NCBI GenBank assembly: GCA_035713725.1
Contig: DASTMZ010000038.1
Span: 1 to 30,639 of the forward strand
Length of the DNA stretch: 30,639 nucleotides
Reading direction: 5' to 3'
Source of the DNA: DASQPR01 sp035713725
GTDB lineage: Bacteria; Actinomycetota; Actinomycetes; Mycobacteriales; Micromonosporaceae
Positions 16,635-24,159 of the stretch are shown piece after piece. Both the position numbers and the translations under genes were made by a program. Within the stretch, counting starts at the first letter, position 1; every line of letters starts with the position of its first letter. Under the pieces are notes generated by a model. That model was not told where the DNA came from. It searched no databases and worked only from the letters and a program-made list of their open reading frames with translations.

Positions 16635-17156
16635 ATGACCGTACGAGCCCGGCTGCGAGCCACCGCCTACCGGGTTGCGTACCGTCTGCCGGTCAAGACG
16701 CGGCGGCGCATCGTCCGGATCGCGATGCCCAAATACATCGTCGGCGCCGTGGTGCTCGTCCGGGACTCGACCGCTGCGCCACCGGGCCGGATCCTGCTGA
16801 TCCGCCAACCGCCGGGCTACGGCTGGTCGATTCCCGGCGGACTGCTGGACCGCGGAGAGGTGCCGGCCTACGCGGCGGCACGTGAACTCCACGAAGAGGT
16901 CGGCATCCGGGTCGACGCCGACGAACTGGTCGCGCTGCAACCGAGCGCGATCGTCCACACGCACGGCCGGTGGGTGGACTGCGTGTTCGAGGCGCACGTA
17001 GCGCCCGACACGCCGGTACGCATTGCCGCCGGCGAGGTGGTCGACGCGGCGTGGCACCGGCTCGATGCGCTGCCACCGCTCACCGTTCCGACCGCGCGAC
17101 TGCTGGCGCACTATGGCATCGGGCCGTACGTCGGCTATCCGGAGGCGCAGTTCTAG
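16635..17156 (+). CDS. Nudix hydrolase
   Basis: The 173-residue protein contains a perfect Nudix box from Gly69 to Ile91: GLLDRGE, seven residues, then RELHEEVGI. It is preceded by RQPPGYGWSIPGG, typical of the family. Such enzymes cleave a nucleoside diphosphate linked to another moiety using Mg2+ bound by the REXXEE glutamates. The substrate is not predictable, but the immediate neighbour is a sugar-nucleotidyltransferase, so an NDP-sugar or related nucleotide is a reasonable guess. The N-terminal 30 residues are unusually Arg-rich and precede the fold. The ATG at 16635 was chosen over upstream starts because those lie inside the RelA/SpoT gene. The stop TAG shares its G with the GTG of the next gene, indicating tight translational coupling. 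Confidence 0.9.
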   Translation: MTVRARLRATAYRVAYRLPVKTRRRIVRIAMPKYIVGAVVLVRDSTAAPPGRILLIRQPPGYGWSIPGGLLDRGEVPAYAAARELHEEVGIRVDADELVALQPSAIVHTHGRWVDCVFEAHVAPDTPVRIAAGEVVDAAWHRLDALPPLTVPTARLLAHYGIGPYVGYPEAQF

Positions 17157-18022
17157 TGAGCGGCGCGTCGGAGCCGGTCGGATCCTCGTCGTCACTGTGT
17201 GCGGTGGTGCTCGCGGCCGGCGACGGCGTTCGGTTGCGACCGTTGACGGCGGACACTCCGAAGGCGCTGTGCCCGGTCGGCAACGTACCGCTCATCGACC
17301 GGGCGCTCGCCACGGTCGCCGCGCTCGGGTACACCGGCCACCAGACGGTCGCGGTGAACGCGTGGAGCCACGCGAGCCAGATCGTCGCGCATGTCGGCGG
17401 TCGGTCCCACGTGTCGGTGGAGCACGGTCCTCACCCGCTCGGCAGCGCCGGTGGTCTCGGGGCGCTTCGCCCGTGGATCGCGGGACGCGATGTGCTGGTC
17501 GCCAACGCGGACGCGTACCTCTACGGCGGCGACATCGCGGCGCTGTTGGACGGGTGGGACGGTCGGCAGGTACGGCTGCTGGGCGTACCCGCCGGTGACC
17601 GTACGCCCGAGTTTGGCGCGTACCGGTTCGCCGGCGTGAGCGTCCTGCCGGGGTACCTTGTCGACGCACTCGCCGCCGAGCCGGCCGACTTGGTGCGTGC
17701 CGTGTGGCGACCGGCCGAGGCGGTTGGCGCGCTGACCGTCGTCGACTATCGCGGCACGTACCTCGACTCCGGTACGCCTCGCGACTACCTCGCCGCGAAC
17801 CTAGACGCGGCAAGCCACGCGCCGGGCGGCTGCATCGTCGATCCGGACGCGAACGTGACCGGTTCAGTGAAGAACTCGGTTGTCGGCGCGGGCGCGACGG
17901 TCGCCGGCTCGATCGAACGCACGGTGGTCTGGCCGGGGTCGATGGTCGGGCCGGACGAACGGTTGACCGATGTCATCCGCTACGGCGCCAACGGCACCGT
18001 CGATACGCAGGCGCCAAGCTGA
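17156..18022 (+). CDS. NDP-sugar pyrophosphorylase (nucleotidyltransferase)
   Basis: The 288-residue protein begins with the signature loop of sugar-1-phosphate nucleotidyltransferases, VVLAAGDGVRLRPLT followed by PKALCPVGNVPLID, and has the metal-binding aspartate in LVANADAY (near residue 120). The last 60 residues, GGCIVDPDANVTGSVKNSVV and GATVAGSIERTVVWPG, are hexapeptide repeats of a left-handed beta helix as in GlmU, RmlA-like and ManB/ManC-like enzymes. The substrate is probably mannose- or glucose-1-phosphate with GTP or UTP; a mannose-1-phosphate guanylyltransferase would feed PimB, but this is only inferred. The start is GTG 17156, overlapping the Nudix stop by one base, the tightest coupling in the window. 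Its stop codon lies in the first copy of a fourfold GCGCCAAGYTGA repeat. Confidence 0.88.
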   Translation: MSGASEPVGSSSSLCAVVLAAGDGVRLRPLTADTPKALCPVGNVPLIDRALATVAALGYTGHQTVAVNAWSHASQIVAHVGGRSHVSVEHGPHPLGSAGGLGALRPWIAGRDVLVANADAYLYGGDIAALLDGWDGRQVRLLGVPAGDRTPEFGAYRFAGVSVLPGYLVDALAAEPADLVRAVWRPAEAVGALTVVDYRGTYLDSGTPRDYLAANLDAASHAPGGCIVDPDANVTGSVKNSVVGAGATVAGSIERTVVWPGSMVGPDERLTDVIRYGANGTVDTQAPS

Positions 18023-18102
18023 CCGCGCACGAGCGCGCCCGTCGATGCGCGCGCGCCAAGCTGAGCGTGGGCGCCAAGTTGACCGCGCCGGCGCCAAGCT
18101 GA
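18011..18102 (+). repeat. Fourfold GCGCCAAGYTGA repeat copying a gene end
   Basis: GCGCCAAGCTGA occurs at 18011-18022, 18053-18064 and 18091-18102, and a one-mismatch copy (GTTGA) at 18071-18082. The first copy is the last three codons and stop of the nucleotidyltransferase gene; copies 1, 3 and 4 are followed by CCGCGC. Offsets are 42, 20 or 18 bp, so it is an irregular array, with GC-rich filler between the first and second copies. Confidence 0.9.
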
Positions 18103-18140
18103 CCGCGCGAGCCGGCCGCGCGGGCCACACGCGGGGCGAC

Positions 18141-18146
18141 TAGCAT
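18141..18146 (+). promoter_or_regulatory. Possible -10 box for AsnC-type gene
   Basis: TAGCAT lies 35 nt before the GTG start, compatible with a short leader that contains the AGGAGC ribosome-binding site. No -35 can be assigned. Confidence 0.3.
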
Positions 18147-18181
18147 GGGCGCAACCTTCGTCGCACGCACAGGAGCGCCCG

Positions 18182-18466
18182 GTGATCACCGCGATCGTCC
18201 TCATTGACTGCGCCAACGACGCGATCCCCGAACTTGCCGAGACGCTTGCCGGTCTGCCCGGCGTAAGCGAGGTCTACTCGGTCGCCGGCAGCGTTGACCT
18301 GATCGCCATCGTCCGGGTCCGTGAGTTTGACCAGATCGCCGAGGTCATCGCGAACGGCATCTCGAAGGTACCCGGCGTGATGAGCACCGATACGCACATC
18401 GCGTTCCGGGCCTACTCGCAGCACGACCTCGAAGAGGCGTTCTCGATCGGCTTCGCCGCCGAATAG
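18182..18466 (+). CDS. Stand-alone Lrp/AsnC effector-domain (RAM) protein
   Basis: The 94-residue product consists only of the RAM/AsnC ligand-binding domain: ITAIVLIDC, a helix through AIPELAETLAGLPGV, then SEVYSVAGSVDLIAIVRV and the KVPGVMSTDTHIAFRAYS strand pair. There is no N-terminal helix-turn-helix, and no room for one upstream because of the repeat array. Such stand-alone proteins are common in actinobacteria. They form dimers or octamers and may bind amino acids or modulate full-length Lrp regulators; the partner is unknown here. The GTG at 18182 has an AGGAGC Shine-Dalgarno about 7 nt upstream. It is followed within 2 nt by a hairpin (18468-18510) that also serves the convergent peptidase gene. 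Confidence 0.88.
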   Translation: MITAIVLIDCANDAIPELAETLAGLPGVSEVYSVAGSVDLIAIVRVREFDQIAEVIANGISKVPGVMSTDTHIAFRAYSQHDLEEAFSIGFAAE

Positions 18467-18467
18467 C

Positions 18468-18510
18468 CGAACGGGCCCGAGCGACCGTGTCGTCCGGGCC
18501 CGAGTGTTCG
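18468..18510. terminator. Bidirectional hairpin between AsnC gene and S9 peptidase
   Basis: Two CGGGCCCGA blocks flank CGAC/GTCG, giving a long imperfect stem running from CGAAC to GTTCG between two convergent genes. It has no U-tract, as is usual for actinobacterial terminators. Confidence 0.7.
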
Positions 18511-18524
18511 TCACTGGCTAACGG

Positions 18525-20462
18525 CTACACGTGCCGCCCGAACCAGTCGATGATCGCGTCGAACCGGGCGATCCGGTGCGACGGCAGACCGCCGCGCGAC
18601 AGCTCGTGGCCCTCGCCGGGGAACACCAGCATCTCTGCCGGTACGCCACGATGGCGTAGTGCCACGTACAGCCGCTGACCCTGCTCGATCGGGCAGCGCC
18701 AGTCCTGTTCCGAGTGGATGATCAGCATCGGGATCTTGATGTCGTCCACGTACGTCAACGGCGACTGACGGCGCTGCTGCTCGACATCCGTGCCGTAGAG
18801 GTCGTTGCCGAAGAACCAGCCGATGTCCGACGATCCGGTGAAGCTGTCGATCGCGTTCACCGCGCGTTCCGAGATCGCGGTACGGAATCGGTGCCCCTCG
18901 TGCCCTGCCAGCCACGTCGTCATGAAGCCACCGTGTGAGCCGCCGAGCACGCCCATCCGCGAACCGTCCAGATCCGGGTGCGCGGCGAGCGTCGCGTCCA
19001 GGATCGCCATCAGGTCGATGGTGGACACCTCACCGACGTTGCCGATGACAGCGCGGCCGTGCGCCTGGCCATATCCGGACGAGCCGCGCGGGTTCGTGTA
19101 GAGCACCGCGTAGCCGGCGCCCGCGTAGACCTGCGCCTCGTCGAACAGTTGCCAGCCGTACTGCGTGAATGGCCCACCGTGGATCATCAGCAGCAACGGA
19201 TGCGGTCCATCGCCACTGGGCTTGACGAGCCAGCCGTGCACCGGGTAGCCGTCCGGCGCGGGAGCGTTGACCTCGGTCAGCGGGAAGATGGTGGCGTCCG
19301 CTCGGAAGTCGGCGCTCCAGTCGGTGAGCACGCGCTCCGTACCGTCGGCTCGGCGTACCACCACATCGCCCCACGTCTGGCCGTCCGCGACGGTCGCGAC
19401 GAGGACGAGCCCGGCGGACGTGGCGGCCGCGTCCACCGCCTGCACCTGCCGGCGGCCGTCCATCAGCACGGCCGGTTCGCCACCGTGGAACGGCACTACC
19501 AGCACGTCGACCGCGCCGCGGTGTTCGTTGAGGAACAACACGCCGCTCGGCGTCAACACGAGCCCGCTGTCACCGTGCGCGAAGTTATAGGTCTCCTCGT
19601 CGGTGATGCGCGTCGCCTCGCCGCCGGCCGCCGCGACCCGCCACAGCGACGTGTTGAGTGCCACCCCGGTCATCGCCGTCGGGCCGATGGCCGAGCCGAG
19701 GAACACGATCGACGCGCCGTCCGGCGTGAACTTCGGCGAGCCGACCGACAGTCCGCCGTTGGTGACCGCGCGACGGTCGGTGCCGTCCGGCTTGCACACC
19801 CACAGGTCATTGCGCAGGTCGTTGCCGCGGTTGTCGTGCCCGGCCGCGGCGAACACGAGCTGGTCGTCGGACGGACTCCAGGCGACGTCGCCGTGATCGA
19901 TGTCGCCGCTCGTAATCTGTTGTGGCTCGCCGTCGAGCGCCACGACCCAGATCTGGCGCGGACGGTCGAAGAGGTAGCCGACGCCGTCCACCCGGTAGCG
20001 CATCTTCGTCAGCCGGCGCGGCGGTTCCTTCTCCGGCGTCGTCTTCTCCACCGTCCCGTAGCGACCCTCCTCGGGCTCGCGGGAGACGTAGGCGAGGCGT
20101 GTCGAATCGTGGCTCCAGACCGGCGCGTCGACGCCAAGCTTCTGGTCGGTGAGCTTGCGCGCCTCGCCGCCAGCCATCGGCATCACCCAGATCTGCGGCT
20201 TGCCTACCTTGCCGGCCGCGTCGCGCTCGGCACGAACGAACGCGATCCAGTTGCCGTCGGGAGAGTAGGCCGGCGACGCGTCGCGCCACGCATGCGTGAG
20301 CTGGCGGCTCGGCGAGCCGTCCGTCGCTACGAGCCACAACTGGCTCGTGTAGTCGTCGGCGTCGAGGTCGATGCGGCGTACGGCGACCACTGCGGCCGAC
20401 CCGTCCGGGTGCACGGTCGGCGCGCCGATGTAACGAGCGGAGGCGATCTGCGTTGGTTTCAC
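18525..20462 (-). CDS. S9-family prolyl oligopeptidase-type peptidase
   Basis: The 645-residue enzyme has a seven-bladed TolB/WD-like propeller, seen as repeated PDG and SHDSTRLAYVS or SPSDDQLVFAA segments in about the first 380 residues, then an alpha/beta-hydrolase domain. The catalytic triad is visible: Ser509 in LGGSHGGFM, Asp587 in IHSEQDW and His619 in PGEGHELSRG. The oxyanion-side motif is MIHGGPFTQYGW. No signal peptide is seen, so it is probably a cytosolic oligopeptidase or acylaminoacyl-peptidase. I place the start at GTG 20462 because a TAGGGT -10 box ends exactly 6 nt before it, predicting a leaderless mRNA. GTG 20468, two codons upstream, is the alternative but would lie directly against that box. 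Confidence 0.9.
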   Translation of the reverse strand: MKPTQIASARYIGAPTVHPDGSAAVVAVRRIDLDADDYTSQLWLVATDGSPSRQLTHAWRDASPAYSPDGNWIAFVRAERDAAGKVGKPQIWVMPMAGGEARKLTDQKLGVDAPVWSHDSTRLAYVSREPEEGRYGTVEKTTPEKEPPRRLTKMRYRVDGVGYLFDRPRQIWVVALDGEPQQITSGDIDHGDVAWSPSDDQLVFAAAGHDNRGNDLRNDLWVCKPDGTDRRAVTNGGLSVGSPKFTPDGASIVFLGSAIGPTAMTGVALNTSLWRVAAAGGEATRITDEETYNFAHGDSGLVLTPSGVLFLNEHRGAVDVLVVPFHGGEPAVLMDGRRQVQAVDAAATSAGLVLVATVADGQTWGDVVVRRADGTERVLTDWSADFRADATIFPLTEVNAPAPDGYPVHGWLVKPSGDGPHPLLLMIHGGPFTQYGWQLFDEAQVYAGAGYAVLYTNPRGSSGYGQAHGRAVIGNVGEVSTIDLMAILDATLAAHPDLDGSRMGVLGGSHGGFMTTWLAGHEGHRFRTAISERAVNAIDSFTGSSDIGWFFGNDLYGTDVEQQRRQSPLTYVDDIKIPMLIIHSEQDWRCPIEQGQRLYVALRHRGVPAEMLVFPGEGHELSRGGLPSHRIARFDAIIDWFGRHV

Positions 20463-20468
20463 GCCCAC

Positions 20469-20474
20469 ACCCTA
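20469..20474 (-). promoter_or_regulatory. Predicted -10 box, leaderless S9 peptidase promoter
   Basis: TAGGGT (minus strand) ends 6 nt before GTG 20462, so a -10 ending at -7 puts +1 on the G of the start codon. No Shine-Dalgarno or -35 is evident. Confidence 0.45.
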
Positions 20475-20556
20475 GCCCGGCGGATTGTGTGACGCGCCAC
20501 CCCGAAACGCGGCGCAAGCGCGGGCGTACGGCCGGTGACGACGCGACTACCCGGCG

Positions 20557-20593
20557 GGCGTCGCTTTCAGCTCCCCGGCGTCGCCTTCAGCTC
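20557..20593 (-). repeat. 17-bp direct repeat (period 20) spanning trpD stop
   Basis: GGCGTCGCYTTCAGCTC occurs at 20557-20573 and 20577-20593 with one mismatch and a 20-bp period. On the minus strand the upstream copy encodes ELKAT near the trpD C-terminus; because 20 is not a multiple of three, the second copy is read in a shifted frame and supplies the stop codon TGA (20567-20569). Confidence 0.85.
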
Positions 20594-21655
20594 TGTGGCG
20601 AGCGCCGTCCACCGGTCGAGCAGTTGCGCCGCGCGCCCGGAGCCAACCGAGTCTGCCGCCCGCGCGATCGACTCACGCATGGTGTCCGCGAGCGCATCAT
20701 CGGTTGCGAGGCGAGCCGGGTCGTCGAGCGCCGCACGGGCGGTCAGGGCCACGGCTGCGTTGACGACGACCGCGTCGCGCACCGGACCGGGCTCGCCGGC
20801 CAGCACCCGACGGGCCACGTCCGCGTTGTAGGCCGCGTCCGCGCCGCGCAGATCAACCGCGGCGGCACGCGCCACGCCGAGGTCCGCGGCGTCCAGCACC
20901 GTCTCGCGTACGCTGCCGCCGGCGGCCAGCCACAACCGGGTCGGCGCCGTCGTGGTGAACTCGTCGAGGCCGTCCTCACCGCGCATCACGATCGCCGAGT
21001 CGCCCCGCGCCGCGAACACGTTCGCGAGCAACGGCGCCATCCGCCGGTCCGCGCAGCCGACCGCCGCGCTCGCCGGCCGGCCGGGGTTGGCAAGCGGCCC
21101 AAGGAAATTGAAGAACGTGGGTACGCCCATCTCACGGCGCGCGACCGCGGCGTGGCGCAAACCGGCGTGATAGAGCGGTGCGAAACAGAATCCGATGCCG
21201 ACGCGCTCGACGCAGGCCGCGACGCTCGCCGGCGGCAGGTCGAGCGGGATGCCGAGGTGCTCAAGCAGATCCGCCGCCCCGCACATCGAGCTTGCGGCGC
21301 GGTTGCCGTGCTTGACGACCGTCGCGCCCGCGCCAGCCACCGCGATCGCACTCATTGTGGAGATATTGACGGTGTGGCTCAGATCGCCACCCGTGCCGAC
21401 CACGTCGACCGCGTCGCGCCGGGTCGCGTCCGGAATCGGCAACGCGGTCGCGTGTCCGAGCATCGCCTCGGCGAGGCCGGCGATCTCGTCCGGTGACTCA
21501 CCCTTGGCCCGCAAAGCGATCGCCAACGACGCGACCTGTACGGGCGTCGTGTCGCCGGACATGATCTCGTCCATCGCCCACGCGGTGTCCGCGCTCTGCA
21601 ACTCCTCGGCGCGCAGCAGCGCGGAGATCAGCTGTGGCCAGGTACGGTCGCCCAT
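20567..21655 (-). CDS. trpD: Anthranilate phosphoribosyltransferase
   Basis: The 362-residue product transfers the phosphoribosyl group of PRPP to anthranilate in tryptophan synthesis. The PRPP-binding loop DVVGTGGD (Gly87-Asp91), NIST (97-100), KHGNRAASS (115-123) and the following CGAADLLEHLG are all present, as are MGVPTFFNFLGPLANP and the GEDGLDE region. The family length is about 345, so it is full-length. AGAAGGA lies 6 nt upstream of the ATG at 21655. It is not in a trp operon: neighbours are a pseudo-receiver and CtaG genes, the conserved actinobacterial arrangement next to ctaE. A second, operonic TrpD elsewhere in the genome is possible. Its last codons and stop lie in a 20-bp-period duplication. 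Confidence 0.95.
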   Translation of the reverse strand: MGDRTWPQLISALLRAEELQSADTAWAMDEIMSGDTTPVQVASLAIALRAKGESPDEIAGLAEAMLGHATALPIPDATRRDAVDVVGTGGDLSHTVNISTMSAIAVAGAGATVVKHGNRAASSMCGAADLLEHLGIPLDLPPASVAACVERVGIGFCFAPLYHAGLRHAAVARREMGVPTFFNFLGPLANPGRPASAAVGCADRRMAPLLANVFAARGDSAIVMRGEDGLDEFTTTAPTRLWLAAGGSVRETVLDAADLGVARAAAVDLRGADAAYNADVARRVLAGEPGPVRDAVVVNAAVALTARAALDDPARLATDDALADTMRESIARAADSVGSGRAAQLLDRWTALATELKATPGS

Positions 21656-21718
21656 GGCGGTCCTTCTCGCGGTGGTGGCTCCGCGCGTGCCGGGGGACGG
21701 CGCGAGCCGGAGCGTCGG

Positions 21719-22201
21719 CTAGGACGGGGTGGCCCGCAGCATGTTCGCCACGGTCCGGCCGGTCGTCATCGGGTCCAGCGGATGGACGAGGGTTGCGTCG
21801 ACCTTCGCCCAGGCCGCGAGCCATCGGTCGGCGGCGCGCGCGATCACGACGCAGATGGGTGGGCAGACGTCGAGCTCGTCGCGAAGCTGACGGGCGATGC
21901 CGAGGCCGCCGCCTGGCTGCGCCTCGCCGTCCAGCACCAGCAGATCGACGTCCATCCGGTCCACGATCGCGATGCACTCGTCGTAGGTCGCCGCTTCGAC
22001 GAACGTGATCGTCAGGTCCTTTGCCGGCCGTACGCCGATCGCCTGGCGGATCCGGTCGCGGACGTCCGACCGATTGGAGAACACCAGCACCATACGCGCC
22101 TCGCGCTGCGCCGCTTCGTGCTGCTCCGCGACGGCGACGGCACGGTGGTCGGCCGGATGCTCCGCGGCGGGCGTCGACGCCGTACGGGTGCTGATGGTCA
22201 T
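21719..22201 (-). CDS. Pseudo-receiver domain protein without effector
   Basis: The 160-residue product folds like a response-regulator receiver: MVLVFSNRSDVRDRIRQAI, AATYDECIAIVDRMDVDLLVLDGEAQPGGG, then CVVIARAADR and ATLVHPLDP. Only Asp91 of the phosphorylation site is kept. The acidic pair is replaced by Ser42/Asn43 and the conserved Lys by His140, so normal phosphorylation is unlikely. No DNA-binding domain follows, and an Ala/Glu-rich N-terminus of about 35 residues precedes. It lies between trpD (63 nt away) and the CtaG-like gene (93 nt away), all on the same strand. A partner or redox/respiration-linked role is possible but not shown. The ATG has only a weak GGAG upstream. Confidence 0.75.
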   Translation of the reverse strand: MTISTRTASTPAAEHPADHRAVAVAEQHEAAQREARMVLVFSNRSDVRDRIRQAIGVRPAKDLTITFVEAATYDECIAIVDRMDVDLLVLDGEAQPGGGLGIARQLRDELDVCPPICVVIARAADRWLAAWAKVDATLVHPLDPMTTGRTVANMLRATPS

Positions 22202-22294
22202 CGGGTCTTCGCTCCGCTCGTACGTTGGTTCGCCATGACTTTAGCGGTCGATGCGTGGCGCTGGTTGATCGCGTACCCCTGGGTCTGGCGAAAG

Positions 22295-23443
22295 CTACCG
22301 ACCGACACCCGCCGACGGTGTTTGGTTGGACCGCGGTGGCGTGGTTTCGCCGGACGGTTGCCCGGATGGTCGGGCCGGCTGGGCCTGAGCCGGGGCCGAC
22401 GTCGGCGCCGGGGCCGACGCCGCGGCCGGATCGTCCATCATTGGGATACCCGTCGTCGCGGACCAGGCCCGCTCGCGTTCCCGTTCGAGGTCGGCCGAAC
22501 GGCGCTCGTCGTCGCCGTCGTCCGTCCGGTCGGCGGACGCGACGGCCGCCGCGGCCCGAGCGGCGCGAGCCTCCTCGAGATCCAGCCGACGGTCCACGCG
22601 GCGGGCCTCCCGATCCGAGGATCGCATCCACTGACCGACCAGCGCGGCGAGCATCACGACCGCGATCACCTCGCCGCCGGCCCACAGAATGCCGCCGGCG
22701 ACCCGTTGATCGCTCGCCGGGTTCGACCAAGCCAGATGCAGGTTCGGGTAGTAGTCGCCGGCGATCAACGTCGCGCTCTGCATGATCGTGAGGCCGAGGA
22801 CGGCGTGGAACGGTGTGGACAGGATCATGAGCAAGGCCCGGGCCGGGTACGGCCATCGGCCGGGCAACGGGTCGATCCCGATCAGTGGCCAGAAGAACAA
22901 GCAGCCGATCAGGATGAAGTGCAGGTGCATGAGGTTGTGCAGCCACTCGTGCTCGAGCGTGAGCGGGTAAAGGCTGCTGAAGTAGAGGACGAACGGCGTC
23001 GCGATGTAGAGGCCAAAGCTCACCAACGGGAATGCGACCACCTTCGCGACCCGGCTGTGCAATGCGGACACCAGCCAGCCACGTGGCCGCGCCGGGAGGG
23101 TACGCAAAGCCAGCGTCACCGGCGCACCCAGGGCGAGGAAGATCGGTGCCAGCATGCCGAGCACCATGTGCTGGATCATGTGATCCGACAGCAGCTCGTC
23201 GTCGTACGCCCCGATGCCACCGACTGTGACGAACGCGATCGTCCCGATGCCGCCAACGAGAAAGACCGCGGTGCGGTGCAACGGCCACGCCACACCGCGC
23301 CGGGCAAGGCGTACGACGCCCCAGACGTAGAGCCCGGCGGCCGCTAACAGCCCGATGGTGAGCAGCTGAAAGGGTTCCCACGAAGTAAACGCCGACACGC
23401 CAGTAAACGGCGGGAGTTCGGCCTCGGCGTGGGCGTAGAGCAC
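22295..23443 (-). CDS. CtaG-like cytochrome c oxidase assembly protein
   Basis: The 382-residue membrane protein has about seven hydrophobic segments between residues 22 and 260, with His-rich motifs typical of caa3_CtaG proteins: SDHMIQHMVLGMLAP, LEHEWLHNLMHLHFI and STPFHAVLGLTIM. These His and Met residues suggest a metal (copper or heme) role in assembling cytochrome oxidase, supported by the divergent ctaE-qcrCAB cluster 110 nt away. After the last segment comes a charged helix (residues 275-320) and a Pro/Ala/Ser-rich disordered tail (about 330-382) probably in the cytoplasm. The start is GTG 23443 with TATCCT 6 nt upstream and no Shine-Dalgarno, so I predict a leaderless mRNA. Confidence 0.88.
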   Translation of the reverse strand: MLYAHAEAELPPFTGVSAFTSWEPFQLLTIGLLAAAGLYVWGVVRLARRGVAWPLHRTAVFLVGGIGTIAFVTVGGIGAYDDELLSDHMIQHMVLGMLAPIFLALGAPVTLALRTLPARPRGWLVSALHSRVAKVVAFPLVSFGLYIATPFVLYFSSLYPLTLEHEWLHNLMHLHFILIGCLFFWPLIGIDPLPGRWPYPARALLMILSTPFHAVLGLTIMQSATLIAGDYYPNLHLAWSNPASDQRVAGGILWAGGEVIAVVMLAALVGQWMRSSDREARRVDRRLDLEEARAARAAAAVASADRTDDGDDERRSADLERERERAWSATTGIPMMDDPAAASAPAPTSAPAQAQPARPSGQPSGETTPPRSNQTPSAGVGR

Positions 23444-23449
23444 CCCGGC

Positions 23450-23455
23450 AGGATA
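23450..23455 (-). promoter_or_regulatory. Predicted -10 box, leaderless CtaG-like promoter
   Basis: TATCCT (minus strand) ends 6 nt before GTG 23443. With the ctaE box at 23542-23549 it forms a divergent promoter pair in a 110-nt gap. No -35 is clear. Confidence 0.5.
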
Positions 23456-23541
23456 TGCCCGACAACTAACGCGGCGGCTGCCGGGCTACGACACCTGAGG
23501 CGAGATCGCGACCCCGGCGCCACGGCGCGCTCTACGGGGGC

Positions 23542-23549
23542 AATAATGT
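23542..23549 (+). promoter_or_regulatory. Predicted -10 region, leaderless ctaE promoter
   Basis: AATAATGT holds AATAAT (5 of 6 to TATAAT) ending 6 nt before the GTG at 23554, an island of A/T in GC-rich DNA. The GGGGG further up is too far away to act as a normal ribosome-binding site, so a leaderless start fits best. Confidence 0.5.
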
Positions 23550-23553
23550 CCGC

Positions 23554-24159
23554 GTGACTGCGGCCTCAACCTCATTCGACCAGAGTCGGGTGCATTCCCT
23601 CACCAGACCGAACATGGTCAGCGTCGGGACCATCATCTGGCTCTCGAGCGAGCTGATGTTCTTCGCGGCACTGTTCGCGATGTACTTCTCGATTCGCGCC
23701 GCGGCCGGACCTGCGTTCTGGCACCTACATACCGAGCACCTGGACGTGGCGTACGCGTTGCCGTTCACGCTTGTCCTGATCTTCTCCTCGGTGACCTGCC
23801 AGCTCGGTGTGTTCCGCGCGGAAAAGGGTGACGCCTTCGGGCTGCGACGCTGGTTCACGTTCACGTTTGTGTTGGGCCTGATCTTTGTGCTCGGCCAGGC
23901 GAACGAATACCGGATGCTCGTGCACGACGGCATCAAGATCAACACTGACGGCTACGGCTCGATGTTCTTCTTGACCACGGGTTTCCACGCTCTGCACGTC
24001 AGCGGTGGTCTGCTCGCGTTCATCATCTTCATGATCCGTACGACCATGGGCCGCTTCACGCCCGCGCAGGCGACGACGGCGATCGTGGTGTCGTACTACT
24101 GGCACTTCGTCGACATCGTATGGATCGCGCTGTTCGCCATGATCTATCTGCTGCGCTGA
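23554..24159 (+). CDS. ctaE: Cytochrome c oxidase subunit III
   Basis: The 201-residue membrane protein has five hydrophobic segments, the short bacterial form of heme-copper oxidase subunit III. Diagnostic motifs are SSELMFFAALFAMYF (Glu33 in the conserved helix), GFHALHVSGG and SYYWHFVDIVWIALF. It stabilises the aa3 oxidase and its proton entry; subunits I and II are encoded elsewhere. In actinobacteria this oxidase forms a supercomplex with the bc1 complex, explaining its place before qcrC. The GTG at 23554 starts 5-7 nt after a -10-like AATAATGT. A 144-nt gap separates it from qcrC, so qcrC may also have its own promoter. Confidence 0.95.
   Translation: MTAASTSFDQSRVHSLTRPNMVSVGTIIWLSSELMFFAALFAMYFSIRAAAGPAFWHLHTEHLDVAYALPFTLVLIFSSVTCQLGVFRAEKGDAFGLRRWFTFTFVLGLIFVLGQANEYRMLVHDGIKINTDGYGSMFFLTTGFHALHVSGGLLAFIIFMIRTTMGRFTPAQATTAIVVSYYWHFVDIVWIALFAMIYLLR

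Noticed and set aside
15134..16663. 509-codon minus-strand reading frame opposite the RelA/SpoT gene
   Set aside because: Antisense shadow with no domain motif, fully explained by GC-rich codon bias.
18011..18102. Possible CRISPR array
   Set aside because: Repeat units are only 12 bp, spacing is irregular (42, 18 and 20 bp offsets), and no cas genes are nearby; they copy a gene end instead.
18978..20492. 504-codon plus-strand reading frame opposite the S9 peptidase
   Set aside because: Antisense shadow of a gene with a visible catalytic triad; its translation has no recognisable motif.
21498..23465. Long minus-strand reading frame of 655 codons over the CtaG-like and pseudo-receiver genes
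   Set aside because: It is Arg/Pro/Gly-rich low-complexity sequence in a frame that overlaps three well-supported genes; typical of alternative frames in GC-rich DNA.
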